Source: Acidobacteriota bacterium
GTDB lineage: Bacteria > Acidobacteriota > Thermoanaerobaculia > Multivoradales > JAHEKO01
Length of the DNA stretch: 11,811 bases
Assembly (NCBI GenBank): GCA_027296385.1
Contig: JAPUJD010000097.1
Span: 1-11,811 of the forward strand
Direction: 5' to 3'
Part shown: piece after piece, positions 6,928 to 11,811 of the stretch
Numbering within the stretch: the stretch's first letter is position 1
How the letters are laid out: every line of letters starts with the position of its first letter
Translations under genes and position numbers: made by a program
The notes under the pieces: generated by a model
Told to the model about the DNA's origin: nothing
The model's input: only the letters and a program-made list of their open reading frames with translations
The model's database searches: none

Positions 6928-8559
6928 ATGCGAAGCCATCTCATCCAAGCGATCGGCCTGATCTTCTTGCTCAGCGTTGCGCCCACTCTCCATGCCCAGG
7001 AGGATGACCTTGCGGGGCTGTTCTCGGACATCGTCGATGTCCGGGTGGTCAACATCGAGGTCGTCGTCACCGATCACTCGGGTGTTTCGGTCCGTGGCCT
7101 CGGGGTTGGGGACTTCGTGCTCGACGTCGATGGTGTCGAGGTCGAGATCGACTATTTCTCTGAGATCCGGGGCGGACAGGTGGTGAGCTCTGGTGGCGAA
7201 GGGGCGATGGATCTGCCGGCAGTGCCGGCCATTGTGCCTGGCGAGCCCGTCGGCACGAGCTACCTGGTCTTTATCGACGACTCGTTTGCTTTCAAGGAGG
7301 ACCGGGACCGGGTGCTCGAGGGCATCGCGGAGGACCTCGCGCTGCTCAGCGCCAACGACCGCATGGCGATCGTGGCTTTCGACGGCCGTAAGCTGGACAT
7401 GTTGACGAGCTGGAGCCAGTCGCAGGCGGTTCTCGAGCGCGCCTTCGACGATGCCCGCCGCCGACCGACCCAGGGACTCAGGCGCCTGACCGAGCTGCGG
7501 CAGTACGAGGGCAACGCGGGCTCGCGGCCTCGACGAGCGAACCCTGACTTCACCATCGATGTGGAGACCAAGTTCTACGTTCTGCGGCTGGCGGACCAGA
7601 TCGACCGCATGCTCGGGGGGGCAGCCGCCACCCTCCGGAGCTTCGCCAAGCCGCCGGGTCGCAAGGTCATGCTCATGGTGACGGGCGGCTGGCCCTACAG
7701 CCCGACCGAGTTCGTCAACGCCGATCTTCGGCTGAGCGAGGATCTGACGCTGATCGAGCGCGAGGACCTGTACCGGCAGCTCAGCGACACGGCAAACCTG
7801 CTGGGCTACACGCTCTACCCGGCCGACGTCTCCGGCTTGACTTCGCGTTGGAGTGATGATCCGTCCGCCCCTTCGCGCGCCGTGGCGGGATCCTCCGCGG
7901 GCTACTTGTCCCGGACCTCGGGGCGGCAGTACAGCTCGCGCTACCTGGCGCGGGAGACCGGTGGCCAGGCGCTGCTTCTCGGGGCAGCGGACCGGGCGCT
8001 GGGGCGCGTCGTCGAGGATACCCGGTCCTATTACTGGCTGGGTTTCTCGCCCAACCGCGCGTGGGATGATGCGATCCACTCGGTCAAGGTGAGGACGCGC
8101 GACGGGGGGCTCGAGATCCGCTCGCGCAAGGGCTTCCTCGACTCCTCCCGCGAAGCCGAGGTGACGATGAGCGTGGAGAGCGCTTTTCTCTTCGGTTCGG
8201 TCGCCGATACGCCCGGCTTCGAGGTCGAGCTCGGTGCATGGCATCGGGCGGGCTTTCGCAAGATGGAGATGCCGATGACTATCGCGCTCGCCATGAGCGA
8301 GCTGACGTTCGTACCGCGAGGCGACGTGATGGTAGCAGCGCTCGAGCTCCGGCTGGCAGTTGAGGACGAAGCTCTCCAGCGGGCGGAGATCCCGGTCATT
8401 CCGATCGTGCTCGAAGCCCCGGGATCGAACCCTCCAGAGGGTCGCTGGGAGTACACGATTCCCCTGCGATTGAGACGCCAGAGGCACCGCGCCCTGGTCG
8501 CGCTTCACGACCTGGCCAGTGGTAGGATCTTCACTGCGGGCGTCGTCATCGAGCCCTAG
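6928..8559 (+). CDS. Secreted VWFA-related (acidobacterial-type) domain protein, first copy
   Basis: A 543-residue exported protein. A Sec signal peptide covers about 1-23 (LIQAIGLIFLLSV core, likely cleavage after LHA). The segment VVNIEVVVTDHSG...DFVLDVDGVEVEIDYF (40-77) is the beta-rich N-terminal module typical of TIGR03436 'VWFA-related Acidobacterial domain' proteins. A von Willebrand A-like domain follows (about 110-400): SYLVFIDDSFA (111-121), NDRMAIVAFD (143-152), GRKVMLMVTGG (245-254), and the family's closing YYWLGFSP plus VKVRTRDGGLEIRSRKGF. A beta-rich C-terminal region without recognised motif covers about 410-543. The metal site is incomplete: the first motif is Asp117-x-Ser119-x-Ala121 and the usual 'SDG' is Thr-Gly-Gly. 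No lipobox is present, so it is probably periplasmic or secreted. The role is unknown; members are thought to mediate protein interactions. A paralogue lies 87 nt downstream. Confidence 0.88.
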   Translation: MRSHLIQAIGLIFLLSVAPTLHAQEDDLAGLFSDIVDVRVVNIEVVVTDHSGVSVRGLGVGDFVLDVDGVEVEIDYFSEIRGGQVVSSGGEGAMDLPAVPAIVPGEPVGTSYLVFIDDSFAFKEDRDRVLEGIAEDLALLSANDRMAIVAFDGRKLDMLTSWSQSQAVLERAFDDARRRPTQGLRRLTELRQYEGNAGSRPRRANPDFTIDVETKFYVLRLADQIDRMLGGAAATLRSFAKPPGRKVMLMVTGGWPYSPTEFVNADLRLSEDLTLIEREDLYRQLSDTANLLGYTLYPADVSGLTSRWSDDPSAPSRAVAGSSAGYLSRTSGRQYSSRYLARETGGQALLLGAADRALGRVVEDTRSYYWLGFSPNRAWDDAIHSVKVRTRDGGLEIRSRKGFLDSSREAEVTMSVESAFLFGSVADTPGFEVELGAWHRAGFRKMEMPMTIALAMSELTFVPRGDVMVAALELRLAVEDEALQRAEIPVIPIVLEAPGSNPPEGRWEYTIPLRLRRQRHRALVALHDLASGRIFTAGVVIEP

Positions 8560-8646
8560 CCTGACCTTCTCACCAAGGGCCGGCGGTCTTCCGAGCGTGA
8601 GCCATCCAGCTCGGGCCCGGACTCGAGCTTCCCTGGAGTCAGAACG

Positions 8647-10374
8647 ATGAGAAAGCACTTCACCTGGTGGGCACTACTGTTGCTCGCCATCGCCGGCACC
8701 CTCGCCGCACAGGATCCCCAACCCTCCCAGTTCGACGCGTCGGCGGCGGGCGAGAACGTTTTCTTCGACACCGTCGACGTCAATCTGGTCAACCTCGAGG
8801 TCTTCGTCACCGACAAAAAGGGCAACCCGGTCACCGGGCTCACCCAGGAAGACTTCGTGGTCTTCGAGGACAAACGGCCGGTCAAGATCACCAATTTTTT
8901 CACCGTCGAGGAGGGCCGTCCGGTGCTGCCGCGCGAGCCGGAGACAGTGGCAGCAGCGGCGCTGCCGGTCGACGGTGTTCTTCCCGAGACGGTGGCGCCG
9001 CTGGCGATGCCGCTGGATCAGCGGCTCTACCTCGTGGTTTACGTCGATAATTTCAATATCCGACCCTTCAATCGCAACCGGGTGTTCCGGCGAATTCGCG
9101 AATTCCTCACCGAAAGGCTCAGCCCCGACGACCAGGTAATGTTGGTCTCCTACGATCGCAGCCTCCACTACCGGCATCCGTTCACCAGCCAGCCGGGCGC
9201 CATCGCCCGTGCGATGTTCGAGCTGGAGGGAATGACTGGGTCCGCGTTGCATGCTGACTCGGATCGGCGCGATCTGCTACGCGCAATCGCCGAGGCGGAC
9301 TCGGTCGGCGAAGTTGCGTGGCGGGTCAGGACGTACGCCGGGTCCCAGTTCAATGACCTCGCCTTCACCATCGACGCGATGCACGAGCTGATCGATACCC
9401 TCGGTGGGCTACCGGGCCGCAAGGCGCTGCTCTACGTTAGCGACGGCCTGCCCGCGACGCCGGGCGAGGACCTCTTTTTGGCTCTGCAGCGCAAGTTCGA
9501 CGACACGACACAGCTCAGCGTGATGCAAGAGTTCAACGCCAATCGCAAGTTCTCGCGCCTGGCGGCGAAGGCCAACACCAATCGGGTGACCTACTACACC
9601 CTCGACGCGGCGGGCTTGCGCATCCCGGGTGGATCGAGCGTGGAGATTGCGACCGCCGGGGAGGCCGGCATCGCCTCGTTCGTGGATTCGGTCTACATCA
9701 GGAACCTGCAGGCACCCCTCCTGCGGTTGGCCGAGGCGACCGGCGGCCAAGCGATCATCAACACGAATGACGTCGGCAAGGGCCTGACCCGAATCGCCCG
9801 CGACTTCCAGACCTACTATTCGATCGGCTACCTCCCGGCCCACAGCGGCGACGGCCGCTATTACAAGGTCCAAGTCAAGCTGAGGGAGAAGCGCAAGGGG
9901 GTCAGAGTCCGTCACCGCGAGGGCTACCGCGACAAGCCGATGTCCGATCGCATGAGCGATGGGGCGATGGCGACCCTGGTCTACGGCTTCAAGGACAACC
10001 CCCTCGACGTCAACATCAAGATCGGGCAGATCCGACCGGACGGGGAGGGTGAATCGAGCTTCTACCTCGTCGATATCATCGTCGAGATCCCGATCGGTTC
10101 CATCGAGTTGGTTCGGATCGGAGACTTCCACATCGGAAAGGCCAAGGTCTTCTTCGCTGCCATGGACTCCGAGGGCGATACGTCCGACGTCTCGGAGGTA
10201 CCTCTCAACCTCCGCATTCCCGACGGCGACATCGAGACTGCGTTGCAGCAGCTCTACCCCTACCGTGTGACCCTGCGCATGCGGCGCGGGCCGCACCATC
10301 TCGCCGTCGGGGTCATCGACGAGGTCGGCGCCAAGAAGTCGTTTCTGAGTCACCGATTCGTGGTCGGCGGGTGA
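8647..10374 (+). CDS. Secreted VWFA-related (acidobacterial-type) domain protein, second copy
   Basis: A 575-residue paralogue of the preceding gene with the same architecture. The signal peptide (about 1-21, WWALLLLAIAGTLAA) has no lipobox. The N-terminal module VDVNLVNLEVFVTDKKGNPV...EDFVVFEDKRPVKITNFF lies at about 43-85. The VWA-like domain runs from about 126 to 430, with LYLVVYVDNFNIRP (127-140), DDQVMLVSYD (161-170), PGRKALLYVSDGLPATPG (256-273), ATGGQAI (364-370), YYSIGYLP and VRHREGYRDKP. A beta-rich C-terminal domain of about 140 residues follows. The first metal-site motif is Asp134-Asn-Phe-Asn-Ile, lacking both serines, but Asp266 of SDG is kept. The start ATG 8647 has CTGGAG upstream. 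The stop overlaps the start of the next membrane-protein gene, suggesting cotranslation. The function is not known. Confidence 0.89.
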   Translation: MRKHFTWWALLLLAIAGTLAAQDPQPSQFDASAAGENVFFDTVDVNLVNLEVFVTDKKGNPVTGLTQEDFVVFEDKRPVKITNFFTVEEGRPVLPREPETVAAAALPVDGVLPETVAPLAMPLDQRLYLVVYVDNFNIRPFNRNRVFRRIREFLTERLSPDDQVMLVSYDRSLHYRHPFTSQPGAIARAMFELEGMTGSALHADSDRRDLLRAIAEADSVGEVAWRVRTYAGSQFNDLAFTIDAMHELIDTLGGLPGRKALLYVSDGLPATPGEDLFLALQRKFDDTTQLSVMQEFNANRKFSRLAAKANTNRVTYYTLDAAGLRIPGGSSVEIATAGEAGIASFVDSVYIRNLQAPLLRLAEATGGQAIINTNDVGKGLTRIARDFQTYYSIGYLPAHSGDGRYYKVQVKLREKRKGVRVRHREGYRDKPMSDRMSDGAMATLVYGFKDNPLDVNIKIGQIRPDGEGESSFYLVDIIVEIPIGSIELVRIGDFHIGKAKVFFAAMDSEGDTSDVSEVPLNLRIPDGDIETALQQLYPYRVTLRMRRGPHHLAVGVIDEVGAKKSFLSHRFVVGG

Positions 10375-10832
10375 TGCGTCGGTTGGTCTTGGGCTGGGCC
10401 GATTTGGCACGTTCCGTGGGGAGCGCGCTGCTGGAGGTTTGGCAAGCCGAGATCGGTGCCCTGCGTCAGGACCTCAGCCGCTCGGGCCGGGCTCTGCGCG
10501 GGGGCCTCATCCTGGCATTGGCGGCAGCAGTGGTCGGTTTCTGGTCCGTCGGCCTCGGGTTGTGGCTGGTGGTCGAAGTGTTGACCTTGCGGCTACCGCG
10601 CTGGCAGGCCGCCTTGGTCGTGTTGGCCGCCGGTCTGGTGCTCGCTTTCATTCTCGGTTGGATCGCTCGCCGGAGCTTCGAACGCATCGAGGCTCCGCTC
10701 CATCTGGTGAAGCGGCGAAGTCGAGAACACCTCGAGTGGTGGCAGGAAACGGTGCTGCCCGAGCTGGTTCCGGGGCAGGACGAGGATCGGAGCGAGGCGG
10801 GGGAGCAAGAGGGTGACGACGAGGCTCGATGA
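10371..10832 (+). CDS. Holin-like membrane protein (Phage_holin_3_6 / YqjE type)
   Basis: A 153-residue inner-membrane protein. An amphipathic N-terminal helix (about 10-40, with LLEVWQAEIGALRQDL) precedes two hydrophobic segments, about 44-71 and 78-99, separated by a short RLPRWQ loop. A charged, acidic C-terminal tail ends in a cluster of Glu/Asp/Arg. This layout matches the Phage_holin_3_6 (PF07332) family, which includes E. coli YqjE, an envelope/stress protein. No lysis genes are nearby, so a phage role is unlikely. The start is GTG 10371 or ATG 10374; both overlap the stop of the second VWA gene (GTGATG). The gene overlaps the next small membrane gene by 20 bp. Family assignment is moderate because the sequence is short and hydrophobic. 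Confidence 0.72.
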   Translation: MMRRLVLGWADLARSVGSALLEVWQAEIGALRQDLSRSGRALRGGLILALAAAVVGFWSVGLGLWLVVEVLTLRLPRWQAALVVLAAGLVLAFILGWIARRSFERIEAPLHLVKRRSREHLEWWQETVLPELVPGQDEDRSEAGEQEGDDEAR

Positions 10833-11022
10833 GGCGCGTAGGCGCCTCGATGATCGCTGGCGTAGCCTGACGGCGGGGCTCGAGTCAGAGACCGGGCTCA
10901 GGCTCGGAAGGCGGGGCTGGGCGGTGTTGGCGTTGGCTTTTTGCGCCGGCGTGGCGGTAGCGGCGAGGCGACCGCGCTCGCGTGACACCAGCTCTCCCGA
11001 GGCCAGCTACCGTCAATTGTAG
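10813..11022 (+). CDS. Small single-pass membrane protein (YqjK-like position)
   Basis: A 69-residue protein with a charged N-terminal helix (MTTRLDEARRRLDDRWRSL, residues 1-19), one hydrophobic segment at about 36-51 (WAVLALAFCAGVAVA) flanked by arginines, and a short polar tail. GTG 10813 is preceded by GGGGAG (10798-10803) and overlaps the end of the holin-like gene by 20 bp, which supports it being translated. In E. coli, yqjE is followed by the small yqjK in the same operon. The gene order and topology here are similar, but sequence similarity is not evident, so I call it only by position. It may form a complex with its neighbour at the inner membrane. Confidence 0.65.
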   Translation: MTTRLDEARRRLDDRWRSLTAGLESETGLRLGRRGWAVLALAFCAGVAVAARRPRSRDTSSPEASYRQL

Positions 11023-11032
11023 CTGAACAGGC

Positions 11033-11038
11033 TAAGAT
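11033..11038 (+). promoter_or_regulatory. Candidate -10 box for a leaderless DUF2064 transcript
   Basis: TAAGAT fits the TANNNT pattern of bacterial -10 boxes. It ends 6 nt before the GTG start at 11045, which has no Shine-Dalgarno sequence. This is the spacing expected when transcription begins at the start codon. No -35 element was recognised and a 6-base match is easily found by chance. Confidence 0.25.
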
Positions 11039-11044
11039 CCCCTC

Positions 11045-11713
11045 GTGCGCGAGCGAGGCTGTGTCGTCGTCTTCAGCAAGCCGGCCCGGCCAGGGCGCGT
11101 CAAAACGCGTCTCATCGGCGATCTGTCGGCCGCCCAGACGGCTCTTCTGCACCAGGCCTTTCTCGACGACCTGATGGAGCGTTTGAGCGGAGGTCGCAAC
11201 GAAGTATGGCTCGCCTGGGATCTCGACGATGGTGAGGAGCCGCCGTCGGCCGAGGTGCCGGCGCTACGTCAGCGGGGACGCGACCTCGGCGCACGGCTGT
11301 TTCAGGCCCTGGAAGAGGCGACCCTCGACCACGAGATGGCGGCTGCGGTGGGCAGCGACCACCCGGAGCTACCGCTCGCGCGGATCGATGAGGCTTTCGA
11401 CCACCTGAGCTCCGGGATCGACGTGGTGCTCGGGCCGGCTGGTGACGGCGGCTACTATCTCGTGGCGGTGCGCCGGGCTGCCCTGGTGCCCGAGCTCTTC
11501 GAGGACATTGCGTGGAGTACCGAGCGGGTGTTGGCCGACACTCTCGCACGCTGCCGCGAGCTCGGCCTCGAGTCGGCCTTGCTCGAGCTCGGGCATGACG
11601 TCGATACGCCGGCCGATCTCCCGCGGCTCGGTTCCTATCTGGCGCTCTACCCCGAGGCTTGTCCGCGGACAAGGGCCTTGTTCGATCGCTGGGGGTTGAG
11701 CCAGGCGCCATGA
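11045..11713 (+). CDS. DUF2064 / TIGR04282-type nucleotidyl- or glycosyltransferase
   Basis: A 222-residue GT-A-fold protein. It has the N-terminal VVVFSKPARPGRVKTRL (7-23), equivalent to the nucleotide-binding loop of MobA/CofC-like enzymes. Other motifs are GSDHPELP (103-110), which supplies the metal-binding Asp105; the family signature LGPAGDGGYYLV (129-140); and WSTERVLADT (157-166). These mark the DUF2064 (PF09837) family. It includes proteins annotated as arsenosugar-biosynthesis glycosyltransferases (TIGR04282), but most members have no proven substrate. The family usually has Ser, Thr or Cys where His106 stands here. The GTG start lies 22 nt after the small membrane gene without a clear ribosome-binding site. 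The stop overlaps the nnrE start (ATGA). Confidence 0.86.
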   Translation: MRERGCVVVFSKPARPGRVKTRLIGDLSAAQTALLHQAFLDDLMERLSGGRNEVWLAWDLDDGEEPPSAEVPALRQRGRDLGARLFQALEEATLDHEMAAAVGSDHPELPLARIDEAFDHLSSGIDVVLGPAGDGGYYLVAVRRAALVPELFEDIAWSTERVLADTLARCRELGLESALLELGHDVDTPADLPRLGSYLALYPEACPRTRALFDRWGLSQAP

Positions 11714-11811
11714 GGATTCTCGACGTGGCGGGCAGCCGCGAGATCGATCGTGTGGCCACCGAGGAATCCGGCATCCCCGGGCTCGTGCTGATGGAGAACG
11801 CCGCCCTCGGC
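11710..11811 (+). CDS. nnrE: NAD(P)H-hydrate epimerase, N-terminal start (partial)
   Basis: The first 34 codons of a YjeF N-terminal-domain protein, cut off by the window end. The visible MRILDVAGSREIDRVA and GIPGLVLMENAALG match the family's opening helix ('m.eiDr.a...') and the conserved LMENAg segment of the substrate pocket. The enzyme epimerises R-NAD(P)HX so that the dehydratase NnrD can repair it. In many bacteria both activities lie in one fused protein; whether that holds here cannot be seen. The ATG overlaps the stop of the DUF2064 gene by 4 bp. Confidence 0.85.
   Translation, partial: MRILDVAGSREIDRVATEESGIPGLVLMENAALG

Noticed and set aside
6841..8658. A 605-codon open frame on the - strand opposite the first VWA gene (others similar at 11-1345 and 9409-10410)
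   Set aside because: Long antisense open frames are common in G+C-rich genes. The translations are rich in Arg, Asp and His, with no recognisable domain, and each lies opposite a well-supported gene.
5965..10374. VWA proteins as lipoprotein substrates of the neighbouring lgt
   Set aside because: Neither signal peptide has a cysteine at the cleavage site, so there is no lipobox. The adjacency to lgt does not imply lipidation.
10371..11022. Phage lysis cassette, suggested by the holin-like domain
   Set aside because: No endolysin, spanin or phage structural gene is nearby. The protein fits the chromosomal YqjE-type branch of the family and is coupled to a VWA gene.

Overview
The window is a G+C-rich, tightly packed bacterial chromosome segment with 13 complete or partial protein genes plus one gene tail. 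No tRNA, rRNA, CRISPR array, insertion sequence or phage gene set was seen. The strongest taxonomic hint is a tandem pair of secreted proteins of the 'VWFA-related Acidobacterial domain' type (TIGR03436-like). With the high G+C, frequent GTG starts and a non-proteobacterial type of Lgt, they suggest an Acidobacteriota bacterium. This assignment is inference from family knowledge, not a search.

Layout, left to right. (1) Positions 1-1866, + strand: the last 26 codons of a probable gpsA (glycerol-3-phosphate dehydrogenase), then guaA (GMP synthase), then a small glutaredoxin-like protein. All three overlap by a few bases, so they probably form one transcript. (2) Positions 1939-5101, - strand: an apparent three-gene operon read right to left, consisting of a GlcD/D-lactate-dehydrogenase-type FAD oxidase, a DHH/DHHA1 phosphoesterase and a class I SAM methyltransferase. 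It converges on the first operon. (3) Positions 5184-6759, + strand: an exported DUF547 protein, then lgt (prolipoprotein diacylglyceryl transferase) 7 nt downstream. The DUF547 gene and the FAD oxidase gene diverge from an 82-nt region containing overlapping, opposed -10-like sequences. (4) Positions 6928-11022, + strand: two tandem secreted VWA paralogues, then two small membrane proteins resembling the YqjE/YqjK type of holin-like envelope proteins. The second VWA gene overlaps the first membrane gene, and the two membrane genes overlap each other. (5) Positions 11045-11811, + strand: a DUF2064/TIGR04282-type nucleotidyl- or glycosyltransferase overlapping the start of nnrE (NAD(P)HX epimerase, YjeF N-terminal domain), which runs off the end.

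Functionally this is mostly housekeeping (GMP synthesis, lipoprotein maturation, metabolite repair, nucleotide phosphoester turnover) plus an envelope block of unknown role. The least explained part is the VWA-VWA-holin-like block, where the two VWA paralogues have lost different metal-site residues. I found no convincing evidence of a wholly new defence or mobile system. The largest gap between genes is 168 nt (6760-6927).
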